The notes beneath the pieces are model-generated. The model worked only from the letters and a program-made list of their open reading frames with translations, made no database searches and was not told the DNA's origin. Both the position numbers and the translations under genes were made by a program. A stretch of 64,000 bases of DNA from an uncultured Clostridia bacterium (lineage in GTDB: Bacteria; Bacillota; Clostridia; Oscillospirales; Acutalibacteraceae): positions 1 to 64,000 of the forward strand of contig CAMMVF010000001.1 of the NCBI GenBank assembly GCA_946500295.1, written 5' to 3'. Positions 44,040 through 53,482 of this stretch are shown piece after piece (the first letter of the stretch is position 1; each line of letters opens with the position of its first letter).

Positions 44040-45692
44040 ATGTTAAATATCCATCAGAAATTTTGCAAGGAAACCTTCCACGACGGTCGGCTTGTAGATT
44101 TTAAGCCAGTATATGACGAGAACTTTAACTTCGCCTATGATGTTATCGACGAAATTGCCAAGGCTGAGCCCGACCGCAGAGCCATGGTTTGGTGTGATTC
44201 GCATGGGGAGGAGAGGGAGTTTACCTTCGGGGATATCTCCCGCTACAGCAGCAAGGCGGCGAATCTTTTCAAATCCGTAGGAATTAAAAAGGGCGACACG
44301 GTCGTACTGGTTTTAAAGCGCCATTATCAGTTTTGGTTTGCAGTGCTGGGGCTTCACAAAATAGGAGCCGTCGGCATCCCGGCAACAAATCTTTTGACAA
44401 AAAAGGATTATGTTTATCGCTTCAATGCCGCCCATGTTACAGCGATTGTGGCGACAACTGTCGGAGAGGTGCAGGAGCATATTGATGCGGCTGTGCCGGA
44501 GTCCCCGACGCTGAAGTATAAGTTCTCCGTCAAGGGTAAGGGCAGGGATGAAAGCTGGATTGATTTTGATACAGAGCTCGAAAAGCAAAGCGATGTATTC
44601 CCCCGAGAGGACGTAAAGGCTACAGACCCGATGCTGCTTTATTTTACCTCGGGTACTACCGGTATGCCGAAGATGGTTTACCACGACAACACTTATCCCC
44701 TCGGCCACATTATAACTGCAAAATACTGGCACAATGTTGACCCCGACGGGCTTCACCTGACAATATCCGATACAGGCTGGATGAAGGCAATGTGGGGTAA
44801 GCTCTACGGTCAGTGGCTGATGGAGGCGGCTATCTTTGTCTGTGATTTTGACAAGTTCACCCCCTCGGATTTACTGCCGCTGTTTGCCAAGTACAATATA
44901 ACCACCTTCTGCGCTCCTCCGACAATTTACCGCTTTTTCATAAAGGAGGACTTGTCCAAGTACGACTTGACAAGTCTCAAGTATGTTACAACTGCCGGTG
45001 AGCCGCTCAATGCAGAGGTTTACAACCAGATTTATGCCGCTACAGGACTTAAGCTGATGGAAGCCTTCGGACAGACAGAGACTACTTTGACGCTTGGAAA
45101 TTTTGTAGGCACAACACCAAAGCCCGGTTCAATGGGAAAGCCTTCCCCGGGATATGATGTTGATTTGGTAGATGCTGATGGAAAGAGCGTCGAGACGGGA
45201 GTTGTCGGCGAGGTTGTATTGAGAACCGATAAGGGCAAGCCCTGCGGTATGTTTGACGGCTACTATGAAAATCCCGAGCTTACTAAAACGGTTTGGTATG
45301 ACAATCTGTATCACACAGGAGACACGGCATGGAAAGATGAGGACGGCTATTACTGGTATGTAGGAAGAACCGACGATATCATCAAGTCCTCGGGTTACCG
45401 CATCGGACCGTTTGAGATAGAGAGCGTTATAATGGAGCACCCGTGCTGCCTTGAGTGTGCTATTACAGGAGTTCCCGACCCGATAAGAGGTCAGGTAGTA
45501 AAGGCGACCATAGTTCTCGCAAAGGGTTACAGCCCGAGCGAGGAGCTGAAAAAGGAGATACAAAACTACGTCAAGCAGCAGACAGCCCCATATAAATATC
45601 CCAGAGTAGTAGAGTTTGTTGACGAGCTGCCAAAGACGATCAGCGGAAAAATCAGAAGAACCGTAATTAGAGGCGACGAAAAAGAAAACTGA
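44040..45692 (+). CDS. AMP-binding acyl/acetyl-CoA synthetase family protein
   Basis: LYFTSGTTGMPKMV, GQTETTLTLG, YHTGDTAWKDEDGYYWYVGRTDDIIKSSGYRIGPFEIES, PKTISGKIRR. Confidence 0.93.
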   Translation: MLNIHQKFCKETFHDGRLVDFKPVYDENFNFAYDVIDEIAKAEPDRRAMVWCDSHGEEREFTFGDISRYSSKAANLFKSVGIKKGDTVVLVLKRHYQFWFAVLGLHKIGAVGIPATNLLTKKDYVYRFNAAHVTAIVATTVGEVQEHIDAAVPESPTLKYKFSVKGKGRDESWIDFDTELEKQSDVFPREDVKATDPMLLYFTSGTTGMPKMVYHDNTYPLGHIITAKYWHNVDPDGLHLTISDTGWMKAMWGKLYGQWLMEAAIFVCDFDKFTPSDLLPLFAKYNITTFCAPPTIYRFFIKEDLSKYDLTSLKYVTTAGEPLNAEVYNQIYAATGLKLMEAFGQTETTLTLGNFVGTTPKPGSMGKPSPGYDVDLVDADGKSVETGVVGEVVLRTDKGKPCGMFDGYYENPELTKTVWYDNLYHTGDTAWKDEDGYYWYVGRTDDIIKSSGYRIGPFEIESVIMEHPCCLECAITGVPDPIRGQVVKATIVLAKGYSPSEELKKEIQNYVKQQTAPYKYPRVVEFVDELPKTISGKIRRTVIRGDEKEN

Positions 45693-45694
45693 TA

Positions 45695-45807
45695 ATAACC
45701 AAGTAGGCGATGTCCCCTGCCGCTGTCGGCAGCTGGGGACATTCAGTCTTTCGGTGAGGTTTAATCCTCTAACCCTGAGGAGCAAAGCACACCTGCGATG
45801 ATTTAAA
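45695..45807 (+). repeat. Repeat family 1, internally/3'-shortened (copy f)
   Basis: ATAACCAAGTAGGCGATGTCCCC...CATTCAGTCTTTCGGTGAGGTTTAATCC...CCTGAGGAGCAAAGCAC...GATTTAAA. Confidence 0.8.
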
Positions 45808-45826
45808 AATACACAGTTTATACTGT

Positions 45827-45866
45827 AAGGACTGCGGAGTGTTTCGCAGTCCTTTGTTTTTTGGGA
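45827..45866 (+). terminator. Terminator
   Basis: AGGACTGCGGAGTGTTTCGCAGTCCTTTGTTTTTT. Confidence 0.7.
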
Positions 45867-45994
45867 GGCTTTTCCGCAATTTGGCAGTGTGTGATTTATC
45901 GTCAATTTTGAAGCTTAAAAATCCGGGTGCAAAAAACACAGCCGTGGTCTATTGAACCGAGGCTGTGTTTTGCCGTCTTTAATAAGCAGTCTGC

Positions 45995-46318
45995 CTACAA
46001 AATCAGATATACCAAAGCCATGACGAGGCTTGTGTCGCTGTGCTCGCCGAGAAGCAGGAGAATGATAATCAGCACCAGAGTTCTGTCCTTGTCGGCAAAA
46101 AGCTCGGTTATATCCGGAGACTGTATGTCGGTTTCGGCGGCATCGTTTATTGCAGCATGGGCTTGAGGTGCGGGCGCCGGATTCGGAGGGCTTTTTGTTT
46201 GAGAGGGTTCATTTTCCCGTGACTTAGGCGGCTGCGAGCCGGCACGGGATCTGCCGTGCATCTCCTGCATTCTGCGAACAGCCTCCATTTGCATGCTGTC
46301 GCTTGGGTTTAGCGCCAT
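45995..46318 (-). CDS. Small hypothetical protein with Pro-rich middle and C-terminal hydrophobic segment
   Basis: ORF immediately after 46323..46658; 'ELFADKDRTLVLIIILLLLGEHSDTSLVMALVYLIL' C-terminus. Confidence 0.65.
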   Translation of the reverse strand: MALNPSDSMQMEAVRRMQEMHGRSRAGSQPPKSRENEPSQTKSPPNPAPAPQAHAAINDAAETDIQSPDITELFADKDRTLVLIIILLLLGEHSDTSLVMALVYLIL

Positions 46319-46322
46319 TATA

Positions 46323-46658
46323 TCAACCTCCGCTAAGCTTTTTTATCATCGGCAGCAGCCTCATCATTTGGAGCATCCTTGCCGCCTCGTCCAGCCTTTG
46401 CCTTCTGTCATTGCTTAAAAATGGGCGAAGCGCAGCCAGCAGCCTTGTGCTGTTGTCGTCCTGCTTCATCTCTCCGAGCAGTGGCATCATTTTCGTGACG
46501 GCGTTGAGTATCTCGGGGGAAAGCTGCGGCTGGCTTACAGGGGCGGGCTTTTGCTGCGGCTGATTCTGCGTCCCGAGCATATCCGCCATGCTCTTGATCT
46601 GCTCCATCGCCTGCGGATCTCCGAGTATCTTGGAAATCTGGTCGGAGAAATCGTCCAT
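46323..46658 (-). CDS. Small helical hypothetical protein
   Basis: MDDFSDQISKILGDPQAMEQIKSMADMLG...LLAALRPFLSNDRRQRLDEAARMLQMMRLLPMIKKL; GGGGAGC upstream. Confidence 0.7.
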   Translation of the reverse strand: MDDFSDQISKILGDPQAMEQIKSMADMLGTQNQPQQKPAPVSQPQLSPEILNAVTKMMPLLGEMKQDDNSTRLLAALRPFLSNDRRQRLDEAARMLQMMRLLPMIKKLSGG

Positions 46659-46662
46659 GTTA

Positions 46663-46926
46663 TCAGCTCCCCTTGTTGCCCTTTAGCCTGCGCATCAGCT
46701 CCTGTGCCTGGGGCGAGTTCAATATCCTTTCGGTTGCCTCCCTGTCCTTGAGTATATTTTGCACCCTGTTCAGCTGTTCTTTGTCCATTCCTTTAAATAT
46801 CTCTTTTAGTCGCCCTTCTTTGGCGGCTTGTTCCAGCTTTTCAGGAGATGTACCGGCGCTCGCCCCGGCTCTGTTTAGTAGCTCGTCAAAGCTGCTTGAA
46901 TTGTTGTTGTTCTTATTTTTGCTCAT
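46663..46926 (-). CDS. Small helical hypothetical protein
   Basis: MSKNKNNNNSSSFDELLNRAG...MDKEQLNRVQNILKDREATERILNSPQAQELMRRLKGN; tightly packed with the next gene. Confidence 0.65.
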   Translation of the reverse strand: MSKNKNNNNSSSFDELLNRAGASAGTSPEKLEQAAKEGRLKEIFKGMDKEQLNRVQNILKDREATERILNSPQAQELMRRLKGNKGS

Positions 46927-47082
46927 GTAAAACACCACCATATTATATCTGTGCACTAATCTATATTATGCCGGAAGTAAAAATATTACCATCGAAGCGA
47001 CGGCGGCTTGATTTTTTGATTTCACATAGTAGAATATAAGTTGTATAGACATACAGGCTCTTAAAATTGAAGGAGGCGCATT

Positions 47083-47550
47083 ATGAAAATTTTGGTTATG
47101 TCGGATTCTCACGGGGATTATAGAAATGTAAAAACCGCTGTTTTGGTTCAGTCAAAGGCGGAGGTGATAATCCACTGCGGCGACGGCGAGGAACAGGTGG
47201 AGATGATTCGCCACGATTTTCCTGAAAAGGCTGTGTACAGCGTAAGAGGAAACTGCGACTGGGGCTCAAGTTTGCCTACCGAGGAAATATTGAACCTTGA
47301 AGGCAAGAGGATAATGTTTACCCATGGCCATCTCTATCAGGTCAAGTGGGGCTATGACGAGATTAAGCGTTCGGCTCGCGAAAAAGGGGTCGATATACTG
47401 CTGTTCGGTCACACTCATATCCCGTATAATGTTTACGAGGATGGGCTGTATGTTATGAATCCCGGCTCAATTCACGGCTATATGGGGAGCTACGGGATTA
47501 TAGATATTGTAGATAAGGGCATAATTACAAATATAGTCAGGCTGCGCTGA
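47083..47550 (+). CDS. YfcE/MJ0936-type metallophosphoesterase
   Basis: MKILVMSDSHGDYRNV, IHCGDGEEQ, VRGNCDW, FTHGHLY, FGHTHIPY, NPGSIHG. Confidence 0.95.
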   Translation: MKILVMSDSHGDYRNVKTAVLVQSKAEVIIHCGDGEEQVEMIRHDFPEKAVYSVRGNCDWGSSLPTEEILNLEGKRIMFTHGHLYQVKWGYDEIKRSAREKGVDILLFGHTHIPYNVYEDGLYVMNPGSIHGYMGSYGIIDIVDKGIITNIVRLR

Positions 47551-47580
47551 GGGGTGGATAAGCTCCGGAGAAAATTATCC

Positions 47581-47609
47581 TTGACATCGGGCGGATAATA
47601 TAGTAGAAT
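47581..47609 (+). promoter_or_regulatory. Promoter of the ylxM-ffh-rpsP-khpA cluster
   Basis: TTGACA (47581-47586), 17 bp, TAGAAT (47604-47609). Confidence 0.7.
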
Positions 47610-47615
47610 AACACA

Positions 47616-47667
47616 GGTGTAAAGAAAAAAACTTTACACCCCTGCTCTCTGCGGCGCACAGAGCGGG
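47616..47667 (+). promoter_or_regulatory. Tandem hairpins at the 5' end of the ylxM-ffh transcript
   Basis: GGTGTAAAG-A7-CTTTACACC followed by CCTGCTCTCTG-cggcg-CACAGAGCGGG. Confidence 0.55.
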
Positions 47668-47696
47668 TATTACGATATATTTATGAAGATTTAGTT

Positions 47697-48056
47697 ATGG
47701 AAAAGGACTTTAAAATTTCTCTGCTGCTGGATTTTTACGGCGAGCTTCTCTCGCCCAAGCAGCTTGCGGCTATTGAAAGCTATTATAATGAGGATTGCTC
47801 GCTCGGTGAAATAGCATCTGAGCTGGGGATAACCCGCCAGGCGGTTAGGGATATAATCAAGCGCACAGAGGGAGCGCTGATACAGATGGAGGAAAAGCTC
47901 GGTCTGTATTCGAGGTTTGAACTCATGCTTTCAGGGCTTGAAAGAATAAAAAAGTTAAGTGAAGATATAATCGCTTTAAGCGATAGTGACGAGATAAAGA
48001 GTATATCCTCCGCAATAATAAACGAGGTGGAGGGCTTGCTGAAGGGGCAGGAGTGA
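47697..48056 (+). CDS. ylxM: YlxM family SRP-associated HTH protein
   Basis: LLDFYGELLSPKQLAAIESYYNEDCSLGEIASELGITRQAVRDIIKR; adjacent to ffh. Confidence 0.92.
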   Translation: MEKDFKISLLLDFYGELLSPKQLAAIESYYNEDCSLGEIASELGITRQAVRDIIKRTEGALIQMEEKLGLYSRFELMLSGLERIKKLSEDIIALSDSDEIKSISSAIINEVEGLLKGQE

Positions 48057-48094
48057 CGATATAGCTGCCGCTTTGCGAAGGGAGGAATAATTTC

Positions 48095-49456
48095 TTGGCG
48101 TTTGAAGGTTTGTCGGAAAAGCTAAGCAATGCTTTTAAAAAGCTCCGCTCAAAGGGAAAGCTTTCCGAGACGGATGTTAAGGAAGCAATGCGAGAGGTAC
48201 GGCTTGCGCTTTTGGAAGCTGACGTAAACTATAAGGTTGCCAAGGATTTCACAGCCAGGGTGACCGAAAGGGCTGTAGGCTCTGACGTTATGGAGAGTCT
48301 GACGCCGGCGCAGATGGTCGTAAAAATAGTAAACGAGGAGCTTACCAAGCTGATGGGCGGAGAACAGTCGAGGCTCAACCTCGCATCAAAGCCGCCGACG
48401 GTTATCATGCTGTGCGGACTTCAGGGCTCGGGTAAAACAACCCACGCAGGAAAGCTCGCTATGATGCTCAAGGGTCAGGGTCACAGACCATTGCTTGCTG
48501 CCTGTGACATCTACCGCCCTGCGGCTATTGAACAGCTGAAGGTGGTTGGTAACAAGGCTGGAGCGACTGTGTTTGAAATGGGCAAGGAAAACCCTGTCAA
48601 AATTGCGAAAGAGGCAATACGCCACGCCCGTGATTACGGAAACGATATCGTAATTTTGGATACAGCCGGCCGATTGCATATCGACGAGGAGCTGATGAAG
48701 GAGCTTGAAAACATAAAGGCGGAGGTAAATCCGAATGAGATTTTCCTGGTTGTCGATGCTATGACCGGACAGGACGCCGTAAATGTTGCTAAACGCTTTA
48801 ACGACTTGCTTGAGATAACCGGCGTTATCCTGACAAAGCTCGACGGCGATACCCGAGGCGGCGCAGCTTTGTCCGTAAGAGCCGTAACGGGCAAGCCGAT
48901 AAAGTACGCAGGTACGGGCGAGAAGCTCTCCGATTTGGAGGTTTTTCACCCGGACAGAATGGCAAGCAGAATTCTCGGTATGGGCGATGTGCTCACCTTG
49001 ATTGAGGAGGCCGAGAGCAAGCTCGACCAGAAAAAAGCCGAGGAGCTTGCCGAGAAGATGGCGAAGAACAAGTTCGACTACAACGATCTTCTCGACCAGT
49101 TTATGCAGATAAAGAAGATGGGACCGATAAAGGGAATCCTCGCAAAGCTCCCGGGCGTTGGTAAACAGCTTGACGATGTAGATATCGACGACAGAGTAAT
49201 GGACAGGACTGCGGCGATTATCCTCTCTATGACTAAGGAGGAGAGGGAGAAGCCCTCGCTGTTAAACGCATCCAGAAAGAAAAGAATAGCCGCAGGCAGC
49301 GGAATGAAAGTTGAGGACGTAAACCGTCTCATTAAGCAGTTTGAGCAGATGCAGAAGATGATGAAGCAGTTCGGCTCAAAGGGCAAAGGCAAGAGAAGAA
49401 GATTCCCCGGAGGGCTGCCGGGACTTGGCGGTCCGATGAATCCTATGGGAAGGTAA
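48095..49456 (+). CDS. ffh: Signal recognition particle protein
   Basis: CGLQGSGKTTHAGKLA, DTAGRLHIDEELM, TKLDGDTRGGAALS, Met-rich M domain. Confidence 0.97.
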   Translation: MAFEGLSEKLSNAFKKLRSKGKLSETDVKEAMREVRLALLEADVNYKVAKDFTARVTERAVGSDVMESLTPAQMVVKIVNEELTKLMGGEQSRLNLASKPPTVIMLCGLQGSGKTTHAGKLAMMLKGQGHRPLLAACDIYRPAAIEQLKVVGNKAGATVFEMGKENPVKIAKEAIRHARDYGNDIVILDTAGRLHIDEELMKELENIKAEVNPNEIFLVVDAMTGQDAVNVAKRFNDLLEITGVILTKLDGDTRGGAALSVRAVTGKPIKYAGTGEKLSDLEVFHPDRMASRILGMGDVLTLIEEAESKLDQKKAEELAEKMAKNKFDYNDLLDQFMQIKKMGPIKGILAKLPGVGKQLDDVDIDDRVMDRTAAIILSMTKEEREKPSLLNASRKKRIAAGSGMKVEDVNRLIKQFEQMQKMMKQFGSKGKGKRRRFPGGLPGLGGPMNPMGR

Positions 49457-49531
49457 ATTGTATTCATCCAAATGTTTACAAACAAGTATATTTGGTGAAA
49501 ATATAGTATTTTGATTTTGGAGGTGAAAATA

Positions 49532-49774
49532 ATGGCAGTAAAGATCAGACTCCGCCGTATGGGCGCTAAGAAAGCTCCGTTTTACCGTATTGTAGTTGCT
49601 GATTCAAGATATCCCAGAGATGGTCGTTTCATTGAGGAGGTAGGCTACTACAACCCGACAAAGGATCCCGTTGAGCTTAAAATTGACGGTGATAAGGTAA
49701 AGGAGTGGATCGGCAAGGGTGCTCAGCCCACCGATACAGTTAAGGCTATTTTGAAAAAGAACAGCATTATTTAA
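49532..49774 (+). CDS. rpsP: 30S ribosomal protein S16
   Basis: [42 protein letters not shown]. Confidence 0.97.
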   Translation: MAVKIRLRRMGAKKAPFYRIVVADSRYPRDGRFIEEVGYYNPTKDPVELKIDGDKVKEWIGKGAQPTDTVKAILKKNSII

Positions 49775-49801
49775 TCAATGTGAATTGAAAGGAGATTACC
49801 A

Positions 49802-50035
49802 ATGCAGGAGTTACTCAAGGTAATTGCGCAGGGTCTTGTAGAGGATCCTTCACAGGTAAGCGTTGACAAGGACGAGCCGAACGAGGAGGGTATCATCGTA
49901 TATCACATCCACGTAGCAGAGGACGACATGGGCAGAATCATCGGCAAGCAGGGCAGAATTGCCAAGGCTATCCGCACAATCGCCCGCAGCGCAGCTATCA
50001 GAAACAACACAAAGGTAATGGTAGAGATTGACTAA
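49802..50035 (+). CDS. khpA: KH domain RNA-binding protein
   Basis: DDMGRIIGKQGRIAKAIRTI; follows rpsP. Confidence 0.93.
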   Translation: MQELLKVIAQGLVEDPSQVSVDKDEPNEEGIIVYHIHVAEDDMGRIIGKQGRIAKAIRTIARSAAIRNNTKVMVEID

Positions 50036-50057
50036 TAACTATCTCTATTATATAAAC

Positions 50058-50097
50058 AGCGGACATCGAAAGAAATGATGTCCGCTGTTTTGTTTTA
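50058..50097 (+). terminator. Terminator after khpA
   Basis: AGCGGACATCGAAAGAAATGATGTCCGCTGTTTTGTTTT. Confidence 0.75.
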
Positions 50098-50132
50098 GGT
50101 TGTGTTTTGCTGAAGAATATAAAAGCTCAAAA

Positions 50133-50591
50133 TTAACCCTTGCTTTTCTCTTCGATATAATTTTCAAGTATTTCCGCCGCGTCATATATAAGCAACGGGC
50201 AGGGTCTTTTTTTGTAATATACCTCAGTGCGCTGCTCGGGCGTCGGAGGGGTGGGAGCCTTTTTGTCGAGACCTAAAAGCTCACGACAGACTATTGAACC
50301 GTTTTTCTCCTTAAATTTCCCGGCAAGATATTGTATCATTGCATAACATTCCTTTTTCTCTGCGAATGCCTTCGGGGCTGAGTAGCCAAAAAGGAGTGAG
50401 GCTGCCATGCACATTCCGTTTACGGCTCCGCACACCTCTCTCATTCGTCCCAGTCCCCCGCCGAAGCCGCTTGAAATCAGCGCAGCGGTTTTTTTGTCAA
50501 TTCCGCAGTCGTCGGCAAATGCCAGAAGCACCGACTGGGCGCAGTTGTAGCCCTCTAAAAAATGCTCCTTCGCTTTATCTGCTTTACTCAT
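50133..50591 (-). CDS. C_GCAxxG_C_C family protein
   Basis: GYNCAQSVLLAF...SGFGGGLGRMREVCGAVNGMCMAASLLFG. Confidence 0.88.
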   Translation of the reverse strand: MSKADKAKEHFLEGYNCAQSVLLAFADDCGIDKKTAALISSGFGGGLGRMREVCGAVNGMCMAASLLFGYSAPKAFAEKKECYAMIQYLAGKFKEKNGSIVCRELLGLDKKAPTPPTPEQRTEVYYKKRPCPLLIYDAAEILENYIEEKSKG

Positions 50592-50706
50592 ATTTAACCT
50601 CCTTGAGCTTTCTTTGCTGTCTCACATTATAACTCAAAAAATTGCTGTTGAAAACCCTCAAAGCTTGGATTATAATATAGTAACATGAATTAAATCGGGT
50701 GATAAT

Positions 50707-51558
50707 ATGGAAATCAGAAGAATAAAGGCGGATACAGTAACGCAGTGTGTGAAAAAGCTTTTTATGGACTGCAACTATTACATAGGGGAGGATATAACTT
50801 CTGCTTTAAAAAAGAGCATGGAGGAGGAAAAATCTCCTGTCGGCAGGGAGGTTTTGGCTCAACTGCTGGAGAATAATAAAATAGCAGCCGCCGAGCAGAT
50901 TCCACTGTGTCAGGACACGGGAATGGCTGTGCTCTTTGTCGAGTACGGAGACAAGGTGGTAATCGAGGACGGTTCGTTTGAGGATGCCGTCATGCAGGGT
51001 GTAAGGCAGGCGTACGACGAGGGATATCTTCGCAAAAGCGTGGTCAGCGACCCTGTGTTTGACAGGAAAAACACTGGCGACAATACGCCTGCCATCATAC
51101 ACACTCGAATTGTCAGCGGAGATAAGATAAAAATTTTGGCGGGCGGCAAGGGCTTCGGCAGTGAAAATATGTCCGCAATCGCCATGCTCACGCCTTCAAA
51201 GGGAGTAGAGGGCGTTTTTGATTCTGTGCTCGATACAGTAAAAAAAGCGGGACCCAATCCGTGTCCGCCGATTGTGGTGGGCGTGGGTATAGGCGGCACC
51301 TTTGAAAAGGCTGCCGAGCTTGCCAAAAAGGCAACGCTCAGGGAAATCAACACTAAAAATCCCGATGAGCGTTATGCCCAATTGGAGGACAAGCTTTTAA
51401 CTGCAATAAATAAAATGGGCTTTGGTCCGGCGGGGCTGGGTGGCAGCACAACAGCTCTCGGGGTGAATATTGAGACTTATCCGACGCATATAGCTGGTAT
51501 GCCTGTGGCGGTGAATATCTGCTGTCACGCCGCAAGGCATAAATCCGCAGTAATTTAA
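50707..51558 (+). CDS. Class I fumarate hydratase, alpha subunit
   Basis: IPLCQDTGMAVLFVEYGD, GGKGFGSENMSA, VGVGIGGTFEKAAELAKKA. Confidence 0.93.
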   Translation: MEIRRIKADTVTQCVKKLFMDCNYYIGEDITSALKKSMEEEKSPVGREVLAQLLENNKIAAAEQIPLCQDTGMAVLFVEYGDKVVIEDGSFEDAVMQGVRQAYDEGYLRKSVVSDPVFDRKNTGDNTPAIIHTRIVSGDKIKILAGGKGFGSENMSAIAMLTPSKGVEGVFDSVLDTVKKAGPNPCPPIVVGVGIGGTFEKAAELAKKATLREINTKNPDERYAQLEDKLLTAINKMGFGPAGLGGSTTALGVNIETYPTHIAGMPVAVNICCHAARHKSAVI

Positions 51559-51585
51559 ACGCTCGCTTTGAAAGGATGGTTAGCA

Positions 51586-52134
51586 GTGAAGAAGTTAAAA
51601 CTACCTCTTGCTCAGGAGGATATAGACGGACTGAATGCGGGCGACAGCGTTTTGCTCAGCGGTATCATGCTGACAGGGCGTGATGCTGCCCACAAAAGAT
51701 TGTATGAGCTTATCCAAAAAGGCGAGCCGCTGCCGATAGACATAAAGGGACAGCTTATATATTATGTAGGTCCTGCACCGGCAAAGCCGGGCTATGCGGT
51801 AGGTCCGGCAGGGCCGACCTCAAGCTACAGAATGGATAAATACGCCCCGGCACTCATGGATTTGGGTTTGAAGGGCATGATAGGTAAAGGGGCTCGCTCT
51901 CGAGAGGTAATAGACTCAATAGTCAAGAACCACGGAGTTTACTTTGCCTGCATTGGCGGAGCGGCGGCCCTGATAGCAAAGAGTATAAAAAGAGAGGAGA
52001 TACTCTGCTATGAGGATTTGGGCACCGAGGCAGTGAGAAGATACACGGTTGAGGATTTCCCTTCCATAGTTGCTATCGACAGCAGGGGTAATAACGTCTA
52101 TGTTGACGGAGTGGAAAAATACCGAGAGGATTAA
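51586..52134 (+). CDS. Class I fumarate hydratase, beta subunit
   Basis: GDSVLLSGIMLTGRDAAHKRL, YVGPAPAKPGYAVGPAGPTSSYRMDKYAP; probable GTG start. Confidence 0.92.
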   Translation: MKKLKLPLAQEDIDGLNAGDSVLLSGIMLTGRDAAHKRLYELIQKGEPLPIDIKGQLIYYVGPAPAKPGYAVGPAGPTSSYRMDKYAPALMDLGLKGMIGKGARSREVIDSIVKNHGVYFACIGGAAALIAKSIKREEILCYEDLGTEAVRRYTVEDFPSIVAIDSRGNNVYVDGVEKYRED

Positions 52135-52161
52135 AACTATCTCTGATTAAGAGGTGATGTA

Positions 52162-53409
52162 ATGCAGCTGCATGAGAATGAAGAGATAAGACAAAGAGCG
52201 CTGCTTGTGGCGGTTGACACGGGCGAATACGACGCCGAAGCGTCTATGGCGGAGCTTTATGAGCTTGCCAAAACAGCAGGAGCGCAGGTAGTGTCCGATA
52301 TAATTCAAAAGAGAGACGCTGTAAAGACAGCTACCTGCGTCGGGAGTGGTTGCCTTGAGCAAATAGATGAGTTTTGTAAGGCTAACGAAATAGATCTGCT
52401 GATTTTTGACAGGGAGCTTACCCCAACTCAGATTAGAAATATTGAGGAAAAGACAGGCGTGCGTGTGGTTGACCGCACAATGCTGATTTTGGATATCTTT
52501 GCTCAGAGGGCTCGCTCAAAAGAGGGAAAGCTTCAGGTTGAGCTGGCTCAGCTTCAATATATGCTTCCGAGACTTTCGGGCAGAGGAACTGCGCTTTCCA
52601 GACTTGGCGGAGGAATCGGCACGAGAGGCCCCGGCGAGACGAAGCTTGAGACGGACAGGCGGCATATCAGAGCCAGAATGGAAAAGATAAAAGAAAGGCT
52701 GAAGGATAGCGAGAGCCACCGTGAGCAGCTAAAAAAGCGTAGAAAGAAAACGGGTGTAATCACCGTGGCGATAGTTGGCTATACAAACGCCGGAAAATCT
52801 ACGTTGATGAATTATCTCACCGACGCAGGAGTTTTGGCTCAGGACAAGCTCTTTGCTACCCTTGATCCGACATCAAGAGCGCTAAAGCTCAAAAACGGTG
52901 TGAGCGTAATGCTGATTGATACAGTAGGACTTGTCAGAAGGCTTCCTCACCACCTGGTAGAGGCGTTCAAGTCCACTTTAGAGGAGGCGGCTCAAGCGGA
53001 TATAATCTTAAATGTTTGCGACGCTTCCTCCGAAGAGGCGGCTTTGCACCTTGAGGTCACGCAAAAGCTGTTGGAATCTCTCGGCTGCCACGGCTCTCCG
53101 ATAATCCCTGTGCTGAATAAATGCGATATGTTGACAGGGCTTGACAGCATACCGATGATAGGCAAGGCTGTAAGAATAAGCGCAAAAACCGGATATGGAG
53201 TGGACAAGCTTTTAGATGCAATCGAAGAAAACCTTCCCGTAAGAATGATACAAGGCAAATGGCTTTTGCCATTTGACAAGGTGGGGATAGCGGCGGAAAT
53301 TCGTCGTGACGGAAATCTGATTAGCGAGGAGTACACAGCCGAAGGACTTGAAATTGAGGCTGTTGTCGAAGATAGACTTTTTTGCGAATTAAAAAGTTAC
53401 GAAATATAG
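52162..53409 (+). CDS. hflX: GTPase HflX
   Basis: GRGTALSRLGGGIGTRGPGETKLETDRR, VGYTNAGKSTLMN, NKCD. Confidence 0.95.
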   Translation: MQLHENEEIRQRALLVAVDTGEYDAEASMAELYELAKTAGAQVVSDIIQKRDAVKTATCVGSGCLEQIDEFCKANEIDLLIFDRELTPTQIRNIEEKTGVRVVDRTMLILDIFAQRARSKEGKLQVELAQLQYMLPRLSGRGTALSRLGGGIGTRGPGETKLETDRRHIRARMEKIKERLKDSESHREQLKKRRKKTGVITVAIVGYTNAGKSTLMNYLTDAGVLAQDKLFATLDPTSRALKLKNGVSVMLIDTVGLVRRLPHHLVEAFKSTLEEAAQADIILNVCDASSEEAALHLEVTQKLLESLGCHGSPIIPVLNKCDMLTGLDSIPMIGKAVRISAKTGYGVDKLLDAIEENLPVRMIQGKWLLPFDKVGIAAEIRRDGNLISEEYTAEGLEIEAVVEDRLFCELKSYEI

Positions 53410-53482
53410 AGCAGGTAAATGGAAAATCCATTGATTTATACAGGTGGTTGTGATATCATATCGTCAGAAGGAGGGTGGTATT

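Noticed and set aside
45129-45905. 258-aa minus-strand ORF
   Set aside because: Antisense to the AMP-binding gene and running through repeat copy f.
47616-47696. Considered SRP (4.5S/6S-like scRNA) gene upstream of ffh
   Set aside because: Hairpins lack the conserved GGAAGCA/GNAR apical signature.
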